Shown: positions 1 through 11,627 of the stretch, piece after piece
Numbering within the stretch: position 1 is the first letter of the stretch
How the letters are laid out: every line of letters begins with the position of its first letter
Assembly (NCBI RefSeq): GCF_029210495.1
Contig: NZ_JARGDK010000008.1
Location: forward strand, 51,729 to 115,728
Source of the DNA: Pseudothioclava nitratireducens
Lineage (GTDB): Bacteria > Pseudomonadota > Alphaproteobacteria > Rhodobacterales > Rhodobacteraceae
Reading direction: 5' to 3'
DNA: 64,000 nucleotides
Position numbers and translations under genes: made by a program
Notes under the pieces: model-generated
Databases searched by the model: none
Told to the model about the DNA's origin: nothing
Seen by the model: the letters and a program-made list of their open reading frames with translations, nothing else

Positions 1-675
1 TTCGGTTTGGATCGTCGCGTAGTCGGGTGGGGTGGTGGCGAACCCGGCGGCGATGAGGCCTGTGGCGGCAGCGGTCAGCTCTGGCTCGAAGAGCGTGTCG
101 GTGGGGGCGAGCGTGCAGCTTTCGGTCAGGTCCGGCTGAAACGGGTCGACAAGCTGGCCGTTGTGATAGAGCGCGAAATGGAGATGCGGGAAGGCCGCCG
201 CGCCGGACATGCCGACCTCTGCCAAAGGCGCGCCGTTCAGGACAATCGCGCCGGGCTGGACCCGGACCGAGCCCTCGCGCAGGTGGCAATAGACCGATTG
301 CCAGCCGTCCTCGTGGGCGATCACGACCGCATTGCCGCATTCCGCCGCTGAAACATCTGCGCCCGCGGCCATTGCGCCATCCTCCTCTCCATCGCGGGTG
401 CGGAGCACGCGGCCGGGCGCGGCGGCGCGCACGGTCACGCCCGCCGCCATGTCCGCGACCGTTGGCAAAGCGAAATCCGTCCCCTGATGGCCGTCATAGC
501 TGAGCGCGCCGCACAGATGGTCGCGCCAGCCGGGGCCGGGGTCGCGATCCACGAAGTTCTGGATGAAGCAGGTCTCGCCCAGCGTGCAATCGAGAGGCTG
601 CGAGAATTGCAAACTCCCGGCCATGCAGGGCAGGGCCGGGAGCAGGAGAAGGGGCAGGGCCGCTTTGCCGATCAT
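1..675 (-). CDS. M23 family metallopeptidase (LytM-like), cut off at the left window edge
   Basis: This reading frame is open from an ATG at 675 to the edge, giving 225 codons and no stop, so the C-terminus lies outside the window. It opens with a hydrophobic signal peptide ([20 protein letters not shown]), so the product is probably exported. The peptidase M23 signature is visible: H-Q-G-T-D (HxGxD, first zinc ligands) near residue 63 and the H-L-H-F motif near residue 163. M23 enzymes cut peptidoglycan cross-bridges or, when degenerate, activate amidases; here the zinc ligands are present. The start overlaps the clpA stop in an ATGA (672-675), so the two genes are probably translationally coupled. 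The substrate is not determined by the sequence. Confidence 0.85.
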   Translation of the reverse strand, partial: MIGKAALPLLLLPALPCMAGSLQFSQPLDCTLGETCFIQNFVDRDPGPGWRDHLCGALSYDGHQGTDFALPTVADMAAGVTVRAAAPGRVLRTRDGEEDGAMAAGADVSAAECGNAVVIAHEDGWQSVYCHLREGSVRVQPGAIVLNGAPLAEVGMSGAAAFPHLHFALYHNGQLVDPFQPDLTESCTLAPTDTLFEPELTAAATGLIAAGFATTPPDYATIQTE

Positions 676-2996
676 CCGGCGGGCAGCAACCGCGGTTTCT
701 TGGAGCCGGAGAGGCGCGGCTTGTCCGGCTCTTCGACCTTGATGACGATCTCGTCGTTCTTGACCGAGACTTTCGCCACGCCACCCTTGGTGAGCTTGCC
801 GAACAGCAACTCTTCGGCGAGCGGCTTCTTGATGTGTTCCTGGATCACGCGACCAAGGGGGCGCGCGCCCATCTTGTCGTCGTAGCCCTTTTCGGCGAGC
901 CAGTTCGACGCGGCGGGCGTCAGCTCGATATGGACGTTGCGGTCGATCAGCTGCGCTTCGAGTTGCAGGACGAACTTGTCCACGATTTGCAGGATCACCT
1001 CGCGCGGGAGCGGCGCGAAGCTGACCACCGCATCCAGACGGTTGCGGAATTCGGGCGTGAAGGTGCGCTCGATCGCGGCGGTATCCTCGCCCTCGCGGCG
1101 CGCACGGCCAAAGCCGATGGCGGCCTTGGCCTGTTCGGCGGCGCCCGCGTTCGAGGTCATGATCAGGATCACGTTGCGGAAATCCACCGTGCGCCCGTTA
1201 TGATCGGTCAGCTTGCCGTGGTCCATCACCTGCAGGAGGATGTTGAACACGTCCGGGTGCGCCTTTTCGATCTCGTCGAGGAGCAGCACGCAATGCGGGT
1301 GCTGATCGACACCATCGGTGAGCATGCCGCCCTGATCGAAGCCGACATAGCCCGGAGGCGCGCCGATCAGGCGCGAGACCGCGTGTTTCTCCATGTATTC
1401 CGACATGTCGAAACGCAGCAGTTCCACGCCGAGCGTATCGGCGAGTTGCTTTGCCACCTCGGTCTTGCCGACGCCGGTGGGGCCGGCGAAGAGATAGTTG
1501 CCGATGGGTTTTTCCGGCTCGCGCAGGCCCGCACGGGCGAGTTTGATCGCCGAGGACAGCGTTTCGATCGCCTTGTCCTGCCCGAAGACCACGCGCTTGA
1601 GCGTTTTCTCCAGATCGCGCAGCACCTCGGCATCGTCCTTGGAGACGTTCTTCGGCGGGATGCGGGCGATTTTCGCGACCACGGCCTCGATTTCCTTGGG
1701 GCCAAGCGTCTTGCGCCGCTTGCTCTCGGGCAGCAGGTGCTGCGCCGCGCCCGCCTCGTCGATCACGTCGATCGCCTTGTCGGGCAGCTTACGGTCGTGG
1801 ATGTAACGCGCCGACAGCTCCACCGCCGACTTGATCGCGTCATTGGTGTAGCGGATGTCGTGATGCTCTTCGAAATAGGGCTTGAGGCCCATGAGGATCT
1901 TGATCGAGTCGCCGACCGAGGGCTCGTTCACGTCGATCTTCTGGAACCGGCGGCTGAGCGCGCGGTCCTTTTCGAAGTGCTGGCGGAATTCCTTGTAGGT
2001 GGTCGAGCCCATGCAGCGCAGCTTGCCGCCGCCGAGCGCGGGTTTGAGCAGGTTGGAGGCATCCATCGCGCCGCCCGAAGTCGCGCCCGCGCCGATCACG
2101 GTGTGGATTTCGTCGATGAATAGGACGGCATCGGGGTGGTCCTCAAGCTCTTTGACCACGGCCTTGAGGCGTTCCTCGAAGTCGCCGCGATAACGGGTGC
2201 CCGCGAGCAGCGCGCCCATGTCGAGCGAGTAGATCGTCGATTTCGAGAGGATCTCGGGCGTCTCGCCCCGGGTGATCTTGAGCGCGAGCCCCTCGGCGAT
2301 GGCGGTTTTGCCGACGCCCGGATCGCCCACAAGAAGCGGGTTGTTCTTGCGGCGACGGCAAAGCACCTGAATGCAGCGCTCCACCTCGGCTTCGCGGCCG
2401 ATCAGCGGGTCGATATCGCCTTTGTGCGACTTCTCGTTGAGGTTCACGCAATATTTCGAAAGCGCGGATTCCTTGGCCTCGCCGCCTGCGGCCTCTGCCT
2501 CGGCCTTGGGGTCGTCATCGGCGCCGAGCACCGGGCGCGCCTCTCCGAATTCGGGGTCTTTTGCGACGCCGTGGGCGATGAAATTCACCGCGTCGTAGCG
2601 GGTCATGTCCTGCTCTTGCAGGAAGAAGGCGGCGTTCGATTCGCGCTCGGCGAAGATCGCGACGAGGACATTCGCCCCCGTCACCTCATTGCGGCCCGAG
2701 CTTTGGACATGGATCGCCGCGCGCTGGATCACGCGCTGGAAGGCGGCGGTCGGCACCGCCTCCGATCCCTCGACCTCGGTGATGAGGGTCGAGAGGTCGT
2801 CGTCGATGAATTCGGTCAGCGTCTGGCGCAATTCGTCGAGATCGACCGCGCAGGCGCGCATCACGCGGCTGGCGTCCGGCTCGTCGATGAGGGCCAAGAG
2901 CAGGTGTTCGAGCGTTGCGAGTTCATGGCGCCGCGCATTGGCAAGCGCCAGCGCACCGTGAATGGCTTGTTCGAGCGTGGTCGAAAACGAAGGCAT
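672..2996 (-). CDS. clpA: ATP-dependent Clp protease ATP-binding subunit ClpA
   Basis: The 774-residue product is the AAA+ unfoldase that feeds proteins to ClpP. The N-terminal Clp repeat domain covers about residues 1-145. The first AAA module has Walker A GDPGVGKT at 224-231, and the second has GPTGVGKT near 508. An I-G-F tripeptide in the second module is the ClpP-docking loop, which separates ClpA from ClpB. I chose the ATG at 2996 ([10 protein letters not shown]) over a longer in-frame start because AAGGAG precedes it and the family begins there. No clpS lies in the window. The gene ends in a 4-bp overlap with a peptidoglycan-peptidase-type gene, which is an unusual partner. Confidence 0.97.
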   Translation of the reverse strand: MPSFSTTLEQAIHGALALANARRHELATLEHLLLALIDEPDASRVMRACAVDLDELRQTLTEFIDDDLSTLITEVEGSEAVPTAAFQRVIQRAAIHVQSSGRNEVTGANVLVAIFAERESNAAFFLQEQDMTRYDAVNFIAHGVAKDPEFGEARPVLGADDDPKAEAEAAGGEAKESALSKYCVNLNEKSHKGDIDPLIGREAEVERCIQVLCRRRKNNPLLVGDPGVGKTAIAEGLALKITRGETPEILSKSTIYSLDMGALLAGTRYRGDFEERLKAVVKELEDHPDAVLFIDEIHTVIGAGATSGGAMDASNLLKPALGGGKLRCMGSTTYKEFRQHFEKDRALSRRFQKIDVNEPSVGDSIKILMGLKPYFEEHHDIRYTNDAIKSAVELSARYIHDRKLPDKAIDVIDEAGAAQHLLPESKRRKTLGPKEIEAVVAKIARIPPKNVSKDDAEVLRDLEKTLKRVVFGQDKAIETLSSAIKLARAGLREPEKPIGNYLFAGPTGVGKTEVAKQLADTLGVELLRFDMSEYMEKHAVSRLIGAPPGYVGFDQGGMLTDGVDQHPHCVLLLDEIEKAHPDVFNILLQVMDHGKLTDHNGRTVDFRNVILIMTSNAGAAEQAKAAIGFGRARREGEDTAAIERTFTPEFRNRLDAVVSFAPLPREVILQIVDKFVLQLEAQLIDRNVHIELTPAASNWLAEKGYDDKMGARPLGRVIQEHIKKPLAEELLFGKLTKGGVAKVSVKNDEIVIKVEEPDKPRLSGSKKPRLLPAG

Positions 2997-3143
2997 CAGG
3001 TGCTCCTTTCCTAGACTACCGAGGTCTTGCGATGACTGACCCCGATCCTGACCGCATATAGTTAAACTTCGGTGGAAATCGCTTCGCTTCAAGCCCCCAA
3101 TGCATGAATTTCGCGCTTGACACGCAAACTGCCCGAATTGTGA

Positions 3144-4355
3144 TCAGGGGTCTGGTGCCGTGGGGGGGGTGGAAGCGGTTTCCGAAGGCGGTTCGGAGGG
3201 CGGGGCGCTTTCGGGTTTGGGGGCGTGTTCGAGAAACAGCCGCACCAGATCGCGCCGTGAGGCCACGCCGACGAGGCGTCCGGCCTCAATCACCGGGATG
3301 ATGCGCGCGTCATGGGCGGAGAGACGTTCGATGAGGGTCCAGACCGGGGTGGCGCGGCTGACCGGGCGCACATCGGGGTTCATCAGGGCACGGGCCTCGG
3401 CCTCGGGGGGGGCGGCGCGCAGGCGGAACGGGCGGCGCAGTTTTTCGAGGTCGCTGGCGAGGCGGGCCATCGCGCGGGTCTGATCGACGACGCCGAGGAA
3501 GCGGCCCTCGCTGTCGGTCACGGTCAGGTTCTTGACACCGGTCGCCTCCATCTTGCGGACGATTTCGCTCAGCGGCGCCTCGGGCGGGACCGAGATCGGG
3601 TTCGCGCTCATGATGTCGCCGACGGTGGTGTGCTGCATCAGCGCTTCGGCGCCGCGATGTTCGGCGGCCGCGACGAGGCGGGCGAGATCGGCCGCGCCGA
3701 GGTTGGCGGAGGCTTGGAATTCAAGCAGCAGCTTGTCGAGATCGTCCTCGGTCAGCGGCGTGCGGTTGCCGGGCAGGCTCGCGCCCGGGGCCTGACCCGC
3801 AAGGAGCGGGCGCGAGGGGTAGGGGATGCCGAAGAGCCGGTTCCAGAGCATCGCAAAGACAATCAGAACGGCGGTCAGGGCCGCGACGGGCATCAGCGCG
3901 AAGCTGAAATCGAGGGGATTGTCGGCCTCGAATTCGAGCACGGCAAGCAGCGCGATCCCGGCGGCGGGCGGATGCAGCGCGCGCAGCGCCATCATCGCCA
4001 TGATCGCCCCCGCCACGGCAAGCCCATCCGCCCAGGGCGGCGGCACCACGCTCAGGACCGCGATCGGCACGAGGGCGGACACCATCATGCCGACCAGCGC
4101 GGACCAGGGCTGTGCGAGCGGCGAGTTGGGCAGCACGAACAGGAGCACCGCGGTCGAGGCGAAGCTGGAGACGAGATAGATGCCGGCGGCCTCGGAATGG
4201 GGCAGGGTGGCGACGATCAGCGTGGTGATCAGGATGCCGATCCCCGCGCCCGAGGCCGCGCGCAGGATGTCGATCCAGCGCCTGCGCCCCATCTGCGGAC
4301 CGAAGCGCCCGATCTGGCGGCGCAGGGTCGGGGTCAGGAGGCGGGATAGGGGCAT
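3144..4355 (-). CDS. HPP family membrane protein with C-terminal CBS pair
   Basis: The 403-residue protein has an N-terminal HPP domain with about four hydrophobic segments (residues 30-190) and the diagnostic ALHPPAAG motif. It is followed by a cytosolic part with two CBS repeats (about residues 235-375), which in other proteins bind adenosine nucleotides. HPP proteins are integral membrane proteins; some are reported to take part in nitrite transport, but the substrate here is not shown. The longer in-frame N-terminus is Arg/Pro-rich and overlaps gloB, so I start at the ATG at 4355 (MPLSRLLTP), 28 bp after the gloB stop. The two genes are probably co-transcribed. Confidence 0.85.
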   Translation of the reverse strand: MPLSRLLTPTLRRQIGRFGPQMGRRRWIDILRAASGAGIGILITTLIVATLPHSEAAGIYLVSSFASTAVLLFVLPNSPLAQPWSALVGMMVSALVPIAVLSVVPPPWADGLAVAGAIMAMMALRALHPPAAGIALLAVLEFEADNPLDFSFALMPVAALTAVLIVFAMLWNRLFGIPYPSRPLLAGQAPGASLPGNRTPLTEDDLDKLLLEFQASANLGAADLARLVAAAEHRGAEALMQHTTVGDIMSANPISVPPEAPLSEIVRKMEATGVKNLTVTDSEGRFLGVVDQTRAMARLASDLEKLRRPFRLRAAPPEAEARALMNPDVRPVSRATPVWTLIERLSAHDARIIPVIEAGRLVGVASRRDLVRLFLEHAPKPESAPPSEPPSETASTPPTAPDP

Positions 4356-4383
4356 TGGCACGGATAACTCTGGCTGGGCGCGT

Positions 4384-5154
4384 TCAGAAACGGTCCTTGC
4401 GGGCGCGGGCCTCGGTGAAGGTGTCGAGGGGCGTGGCGGCGGGTGGCAGGCCGAGGGCCGCGCGGAGCGCCTTGTCGGTGCCGCGCAGGAAGGGGTTGGT
4501 CGCGGCTTCGAGCGAGAGCGGCGCGGGCACGGTCGGGCGGCCCTGGGCACGCAGCGCGCGGACCTCTTCCATGCGGGCGAGAAGCGCGGGGTTCTCGGGT
4601 TCGAGGCTTAGTGCGAAGCGGCCGTTGGCCTCGGTATATTCGTGGCCCGAGCAGATCAGCGTGTCGCCCGGAAGCTGTGCGAGCCGCGAGAGACTGTCGA
4701 ACATCTGGGCGGGGCTGCCCTCGAACAGGCGCCCGCAGCCCCAGCTCATCAGGCTGTCGCCCGAGAACAGAAGCCCCGAGTCGGGGAAGTAATAGGCGAT
4801 ATGGCCGACCGTGTGGCCCGGCACGTCGATCACCTCGACTTCTTCGAGGCCGAGAAGCAGGGTCTCGCCGCCATGGACCTCCTGGTCGAGGGGGGGCAGG
4901 CGGTGGGCATCGGCGCGCGCGCCAATCACCTTGGCCCCGGTCGCGGCGGCCAGCGCCTTTACCCCGTCGATATGGTCGTTGTGATGGTGGGTGATGAGGA
5001 TATTGTGCAGTTTCCACCCCCGCTCGCCAAGTGCGCTCAGCACGGGCGCGGCCTCGGGCACGTCCACGATGCTGGTCGTGTTGGTGGCGGCGTCATGCAC
5101 GACATAGGCATAATTGTCGGCAAGGCAGGGGATGATAAGCAGTTCAACGGCCAT
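4384..5154 (-). CDS. gloB: Hydroxyacylglutathione hydrolase (glyoxalase II)
   Basis: This 256-residue metallo-beta-lactamase-fold enzyme hydrolyses S-lactoylglutathione to lactate and glutathione, the last step of methylglyoxal detoxification. The binuclear metal motif THHHNDH is at residues 55-61, with further ligands in the VPGHTVGH and FSGDSL regions and a glyoxalase II C-terminal domain. The start MAVELLIIP at 5154 fits the family length; the longer in-frame extension has no similarity to the family and reads through the divergent neighbour. The gene is divergent from the methyltransferase gene at 5215, with 60 bp between the starts. Confidence 0.95.
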   Translation of the reverse strand: MAVELLIIPCLADNYAYVVHDAATNTTSIVDVPEAAPVLSALGERGWKLHNILITHHHNDHIDGVKALAAATGAKVIGARADAHRLPPLDQEVHGGETLLLGLEEVEVIDVPGHTVGHIAYYFPDSGLLFSGDSLMSWGCGRLFEGSPAQMFDSLSRLAQLPGDTLICSGHEYTEANGRFALSLEPENPALLARMEEVRALRAQGRPTVPAPLSLEAATNPFLRGTDKALRAALGLPPAATPLDTFTEARARKDRF

Positions 5155-5214
5155 GGCGTTTTTCGTCTCGGTTTGTATTCTGACACAGCTTCGCCCAAGG
5201 AGACGTGACGCGCA

Positions 5215-5973
5215 ATGCATCTTGATGTGCTCGACCTGCGCAATTTTTATTATCGCACCCAGCTTGGGCGCGCGGCACAGCGCGCGATCCGCGACCGGGT
5301 GACCGAGCTGTGGCCCGCAACGCCCTCGGAGATGGCCGGGCAGACGGTGGCGGGGTTCGGTTTCGCGGTGCCGCTGTTGCGGCCCTATCTGGAGCCCGCG
5401 CGGCGCGTGATCGGGCTGATGCCGGCGCAGCAGGGCGTGATGCCCTGGCCCGCGGGGATGCCGAATGTCTCGGTGCTCTGCGAGGAGGCGCGCTGGCCGC
5501 TGGAGACCGGGCTGGTGGACCGGCTGGTGGTGATGCACGGGCTGGAGACCTCGGATCACTCGGAGGCGCTGATGGCCGAATGCTGGCGGGTGCTGGGCCC
5601 GGGGGGCAAGGCGCTGTTCATCGTGCCGAACCGCGCCGGGCTCTGGGCCCCGCGGGAGACCACGCCGTTCGGGTTCGGGCGGCCCTACACGATGGCGCAG
5701 CTCGACCAGATGGCGCGGCGGGCGGGGTTCGTGCCCGAGCGCCATGCGGCGGCGCTTTATATTCCGCCGAGCCATCGGCGCTTCTGGCTGCGCTCCGCCC
5801 CGCTCTGGGAGCGGATGGGGCAGCGCGTTTCGGGGCTGCTCGCGGCGGGGGTGATCTTGCTGGAAGTGTCGAAGCAGGTCCATGCGCCGCGCCGCCCCGG
5901 ACTGGGCGAACGGGTGCGCCGACCGCTTTCGATCCTCGAGGGGGTGCCCAAACCCGTGGCCGGTCCGATCTGA
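5215..5973 (+). CDS. Class I SAM-dependent methyltransferase (small-molecule or unknown substrate)
   Basis: The 252-residue protein looks like a methyltransferase of the type commonly found next to gloB in Rhodobacteraceae. The N-terminal part contains a weak SAM-binding region ([15 protein letters not shown], residues 46-60). It then has the mid-domain pattern [13 protein letters not shown] and the post-motif [14 protein letters not shown] (residues 122-145), typical of the class I fold after the acceptor loop. The glycine-rich motif I is degenerate. The substrate cannot be deduced. It is transcribed away from gloB and toward the ATP synthase operon. A short hairpin with a T run at 6131-6149 may end the transcript. 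Confidence 0.75.
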   Translation: MHLDVLDLRNFYYRTQLGRAAQRAIRDRVTELWPATPSEMAGQTVAGFGFAVPLLRPYLEPARRVIGLMPAQQGVMPWPAGMPNVSVLCEEARWPLETGLVDRLVVMHGLETSDHSEALMAECWRVLGPGGKALFIVPNRAGLWAPRETTPFGFGRPYTMAQLDQMARRAGFVPERHAAALYIPPSHRRFWLRSAPLWERMGQRVSGLLAAGVILLEVSKQVHAPRRPGLGERVRRPLSILEGVPKPVAGPI

Positions 5974-6130
5974 CCTCCGATCCGTGGCCCGACAGGGTGG
6001 AGATGAATCACTTCGTTGCGCCGGGTGCCTCGGGAATGAGCGATTCTGTCGCCTGACCCGCGCGTCAACCTGCTGATTTCAACGTTAGCGCCCTAACTTC
6101 GATGGACTTTTCCGCCCTGCGGCATTGGTC

Positions 6131-6149
6131 AGCGCAAAATGCGCTTTTT
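6131..6149 (+). terminator. Possible weak terminator after the methyltransferase gene
   Basis: AGCGCA, three A residues, TGCGCT and then TTTTC form a 6-bp stem with a 3-nt loop and a short T run. The stem is short and 157 bases lie between the stop codon and the hairpin, so the call is tentative. Confidence 0.35.
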
Positions 6150-6175
6150 CGTTCACATTCCGTTGTGCAAGACGG

Positions 6176-6203
6176 TTGCGAGGGGGGGATTGCTCTGCTA
6201 CAC
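6176..6203 (+). promoter_or_regulatory. Possible sigma-70 promoter of the atp operon
   Basis: TTGCGA (6176-6181) and CTACAC (6198-6203) are separated by 16 bp, about 105 bp before atpH. The -35 matches well and the -10 only moderately. It is the best pair I could find in the gap. Confidence 0.3.
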
Positions 6204-6307
6204 GCAGGCCCGATATTGCGATGTGGAGGAGAGGTCCTTCGCGTCGGGGGAGACCTCTGGCCGCGACATCCCCGTCTTGGCAGAGGCACAGCATCGGAAG
6301 GGTGGAC

Positions 6308-6868
6308 GTGTCCGAACCAGCTTCGATTTCCGCAGCCGTAGCCGGTCGCTATGCGACGGCAATTTTCGAACTTGCACGCGATGCCAAAGGTCTTGGCCCG
6401 CTCGAGAAAGACGTTGAGGCGCTGGGCGCCGCGCTGGACGGCTCGGCCGATCTGCGCGACCTGATCGCCTCGCCGCTCTACTCGCGCGAAGCTCAGGCCG
6501 ATGCCGTTGCAGCCATCGCGAAGAAGATGGGTCTTTCCGGCCCGCTCGCGAACGGGCTTCAACTGATGGCGCAAAAGCGTCGTCTGTTCGCGCTGCCGCA
6601 ACTGCTGAACGCGCTGGCCGAGGCCATCGCCGAAGAGAAGGGCGAAGTGACCGCAGAGGTGACTTCGGCCGCTGAACTTTCGAAGGCACAGGCCGACAAA
6701 CTGGCGGCCACGCTCAAGAAACAGACGGGCAAGACCGTCAAACTCAACGTTGCAGTCGATGAGACCCTCATCGGCGGCATGATCGTCAAGCTGGGCTCGA
6801 AGATGATCGACACCTCGGTCGCTTCGAAACTCGCTTCCCTCAAGAACGCCATGAAAGAGGTCGGATAA
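6308..6868 (+). CDS. atpH: ATP synthase F1 subunit delta
   Basis: The 186-residue delta subunit links the F1 head to the peripheral stalk. It is first in the F1 operon. I start at the GTG at 6308 (VSEPASISA, read as Met-Ser-Glu-Pro), because GGAAGG lies at 6297-6302 with good spacing and Rhodobacteraceae delta subunits begin with this motif. The upstream in-frame extension is Arg-rich and not part of the family. The OSCP/delta domain runs to the end, with the conserved [16 protein letters not shown] near the C-terminus. The stop overlaps the atpA start by one base (TAATG at 6866-6870). Confidence 0.97.
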   Translation: MSEPASISAAVAGRYATAIFELARDAKGLGPLEKDVEALGAALDGSADLRDLIASPLYSREAQADAVAAIAKKMGLSGPLANGLQLMAQKRRLFALPQLLNALAEAIAEEKGEVTAEVTSAAELSKAQADKLAATLKKQTGKTVKLNVAVDETLIGGMIVKLGSKMIDTSVASKLASLKNAMKEVG

Positions 6869-8397
6869 TGGGCATCCAAGCAGCTGAGATCTCTGCTATC
6901 CTCAAGGAGCAGATCAAGAACTTCGGGCAGGACGCCCAAGTCGCCGAAGTGGGCCGCGTGCTCTCCGTCGGTGACGGTATCGCGCGTGTGCACGGGCTCG
7001 ACAACATCCAAGCGGGTGAGATGGTCGAATTCCCGGGCGGCATCCGCGGGATGGCGCTGAACCTCGAGATCGACAACGTCGGTGTCGTTATCTTCGGCTC
7101 GGACCGTGACATTAAAGAAGGTGACACCGTCAAGCGCACCAAGGCCATCGTGGACGTTCCGGTGGGCGAAGGCCTGCTCGGCCGCGTCGTGGACGGCCTC
7201 GGCAACCCGATCGACGGCAAAGGCCCGATCAAGGCCGAGAAGCGTTCGGTCGCAGACGTCAAAGCTCCGGGCATCATCCCGCGGAAATCGGTTCACGAAC
7301 CGATGGCAACCGGCCTCAAGTCGGTTGACGCCATGATCCCCGTTGGCCGCGGCCAGCGCGAGCTCATCATCGGCGACCGTCAGACCGGCAAGACCGCGAT
7401 CGCGCTCGACACCATTCTGAACCAGAAGTCGTATAACGACGCGGACCCGGCGAACAAGCTGCACTGCTTCTACGTCGCAGTTGGCCAGAAGCGCTCGACC
7501 GTTGCGCAGCTGGTGAAGAAGCTCGAAGAAACCGGCGCGATGGAATACACCACCGTTATCGCCGCGACCGCTTCGGACCCCGCGCCGATGCAGTTCCTCG
7601 CGCCCTATTCGGCAACCGCAATGGCCGAATACTTCCGCGACTCGGGCCGCCACGCTCTCATCATCTATGATGACCTGTCGAAACAGGCTGTGGCTTACCG
7701 TCAGATGTCGCTGCTGCTGCGCCGCCCGCCGGGCCGCGAAGCTTACCCGGGCGACGTTTTCTACCTGCACTCCCGCCTGCTGGAGCGTTCGGCGAAGCTG
7801 AACGAGGACTTCGGCGCCGGCTCGCTGACCGCTCTGCCGGTCATCGAAACCCAAGGCGGCGACGTGTCGGCCTTCATTCCGACCAACGTGATCTCGATCA
7901 CCGACGGTCAGATCTTCCTCGAAACCGAACTGTTCTACCAAGGTATCCGTCCGGCCGTTAACACCGGTCTGTCGGTGTCGCGCGTGGGTTCGTCGGCTCA
8001 AACCAACTCGATGAAGTCGGTTGCAGGCCCGGTGAAACTCGAACTCGCACAGTACCGCGAGATGGCCGCCTTCGCACAGTTTGGTTCGGACCTCGACGCC
8101 GCAACCCAGAAACTGCTGAACCGCGGTGCGCGTCTGACCGAGCTGATGAAGCAGCCGCAATACTCGCCGCTGACCAACGCCGAAATCGTTGCCGTGATCT
8201 TCGCGGGCACCAACGGTTACCTGGACAACGTCCCGGTGAAGGAAGTGGGTCGTTGGGAAGCCGGTCTGCTGGCGCATCTGCGTTCGAACCGCAAGGACAT
8301 CCTCGACTGGCTCACCAACGAGGACCCGAAGATCAAGGGCGACGCTGCCGACAAGCTCAAGGCTGCGATCGAAGAATTCGCCAAGACCTTCGCGTAA
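6868..8397 (+). CDS. atpA: ATP synthase F1 subunit alpha
   Basis: The 509-residue alpha subunit carries the non-catalytic nucleotide sites of F1. The N-terminal beta-barrel covers about residues 25-95. The P-loop GDRQTGKT is at 169-176, and the family signature [17 protein letters not shown] with its arginine finger is near 365-380. Length is typical. It begins within the atpH stop codon and is followed 20 bp later by atpG. Codon use is strongly biased, as expected for a highly expressed gene. Confidence 0.99.
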   Translation: MGIQAAEISAILKEQIKNFGQDAQVAEVGRVLSVGDGIARVHGLDNIQAGEMVEFPGGIRGMALNLEIDNVGVVIFGSDRDIKEGDTVKRTKAIVDVPVGEGLLGRVVDGLGNPIDGKGPIKAEKRSVADVKAPGIIPRKSVHEPMATGLKSVDAMIPVGRGQRELIIGDRQTGKTAIALDTILNQKSYNDADPANKLHCFYVAVGQKRSTVAQLVKKLEETGAMEYTTVIAATASDPAPMQFLAPYSATAMAEYFRDSGRHALIIYDDLSKQAVAYRQMSLLLRRPPGREAYPGDVFYLHSRLLERSAKLNEDFGAGSLTALPVIETQGGDVSAFIPTNVISITDGQIFLETELFYQGIRPAVNTGLSVSRVGSSAQTNSMKSVAGPVKLELAQYREMAAFAQFGSDLDAATQKLLNRGARLTELMKQPQYSPLTNAEIVAVIFAGTNGYLDNVPVKEVGRWEAGLLAHLRSNRKDILDWLTNEDPKIKGDAADKLKAAIEEFAKTFA

Positions 8398-8417
8398 GCG
8401 CCTGAAAGGACAGGGAA

Positions 8418-10731
<2,314 letters not shown>

Positions 10732-10743
10732 GGAGGCTGACCA

Positions 10744-11142
10744 ATGGCCGATACGATGCAATTCGATCTCGTCTCGCCTGAACGGAAGCTCGCTTCCGCA
10801 CAGGTGACCGAGGTCCGGGTTCCGGGCGCCGATGGCGACCTGACCGTGATGGCGGGCCACGCGCCCCTCATCGCAACGCTGCGGCCGGGCATCCTTGTTG
10901 TCGTCGGGCCGAATGGCACCGAGGACTACGCCGTGACCGGTGGTTTCGTTCAGGTCGATGCTTCGGGCGTCACCGTGCTCGCAGAGCGCGGCCTGCCCAA
11001 GGCAGAGCTGACCGCGGCGATCCATGCGGAGATGATGGCAGAGGCCAAGAAGACCGTCGAAGAAGCCCATCCGTCGGTGGCGGATGCGGCGACCAAGATG
11101 CTCGCCGATATGGAAGCCCTTGGCACCCATATGAGCCTCTGA
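10744..11142 (+). CDS. atpC: ATP synthase F1 subunit epsilon
   Basis: The 132-residue epsilon subunit has the N-terminal beta-sandwich (residues 1-85, with [12 protein letters not shown] and [16 protein letters not shown]) and a C-terminal helical region. It couples rotation and regulates ATPase activity. AAGGAGGCTGACC precedes the ATG, a strong ribosome-binding site. It is the last gene of the operon, which ends at a strong terminator at 11161-11190. No F0 genes occur in the window; in this group F0 is encoded elsewhere. Confidence 0.97.
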   Translation: MADTMQFDLVSPERKLASAQVTEVRVPGADGDLTVMAGHAPLIATLRPGILVVVGPNGTEDYAVTGGFVQVDASGVTVLAERGLPKAELTAAIHAEMMAEAKKTVEEAHPSVADAATKMLADMEALGTHMSL

Positions 11143-11160
11143 GCCCAGCCAGAAACAGGA

Positions 11161-11190
11161 AAAGCCCCGGCCATCGCGCCGGGGCTTTTT
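11161..11190 (+). terminator. Rho-independent terminator of the atp operon
   Basis: AAAGCCCCGGC (11161-11171) pairs perfectly with GCCGGGGCTTT (11178-11188), followed by further T residues. It lies 18 bp after the atpC stop. Confidence 0.92.
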
Positions 11191-11234
11191 CTTTTCAACC
11201 GGGGCGCGTAAATCTGTATCAGGCAAGACGGGAA

Positions 11235-11591
11235 ATGCGCATGCTGAAGATGAACGGCAACAGGGTTGGGGTCATGCGGGGGTCGCTGGTCCTGTTCTCG
11301 GATTATCAGGACGGGGGCGTGATGTGGACCGGAGAGGGGCCGCGCGAGCTGCGCAAGCTCGTGGAGTTTTCCGAGCCGTTTCAGGTGCCGCCCGTGGTGC
11401 AGGTCTCTCTCTCGATGTGGGACATCGACCAGAAGCACAATCCGCGCATGGATATCTCTGCCGATATGGTCACCGAAGAAGGCTTCGTGATCGTGTTCCG
11501 CACATGGGGCGACACGCGCGTCGCGCGGGTGCGGGCGGACTGGCTGGCCATCGGTCCGATCGGCCATGAGGACGATTGGGACGTGTATTGA
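11235..11591 (+). CDS. H-type lectin domain protein
   Basis: The 118-residue protein carries an H-type lectin (H_lectin) domain over residues 15-108: an FSDYQDGGVMWTG-type strand, FSEPFQVPPVVQVSLSMWD in the middle and EGFVIVFRTWGDTRVARVRADWLAIG at the end. These are the conserved beta-sandwich strands of the discoidin/snail agglutinin type. No signal peptide is visible, so it may act in the cytoplasm or be exported another way. Three ATG codons (11235, 11241, 11250) could start it; none has a strong ribosome-binding site. The ligand is unknown. It stands alone between the atp terminator and a convergent gene. Confidence 0.75.
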   Translation: MRMLKMNGNRVGVMRGSLVLFSDYQDGGVMWTGEGPRELRKLVEFSEPFQVPPVVQVSLSMWDIDQKHNPRMDISADMVTEEGFVIVFRTWGDTRVARVRADWLAIGPIGHEDDWDVY

Positions 11592-11599
11592 GGGAGGCA

Positions 11600-11620
11600 C
11601 GCGGCGGGGTTCCCGCCGCG
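11600..11620. terminator. GC hairpin between convergent genes
   Basis: CGCGGCGGG and CCCGCCGCG form a perfect 9-bp stem with a 3-nt loop between the lectin stop and the mtlK stop. No T run follows on either strand, so it may act only as a mild or Rho-assisted terminator or as a 3' stabiliser. Confidence 0.45.
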
Positions 11621-11627
11621 CCGTCAC

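Larger units (their letters stand above)
5974..6307. other. Intergenic region before the ATP synthase operon
   Basis: These 334 bases hold no convincing gene. I see a small terminator-like hairpin at 6131-6149, a possible promoter at 6176-6203 and the atpH ribosome-binding site (GGAAGG at 6297-6302). Short frames crossing the region are unsupported by codon pattern or a ribosome-binding site. Confidence 0.6.

Noticed and set aside
834..2123. 429-residue plus-strand frame opposite clpA
   Set aside because: Antisense to ClpA; rich in His, Arg, Val, Asp as expected of a mirror frame.
2997..3143. RpoH-type promoter for clpA (CTTGAA on the minus strand near 3090)
   Set aside because: The CTTGAA box lacks a CCCCAT-type -10 at the right distance; ACTATAT is too far.
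6559..8277. 572-residue minus-strand frame opposite atpA
   Set aside because: Mirror frame of a highly expressed gene with strong codon bias; no ribosome-binding site or domain.
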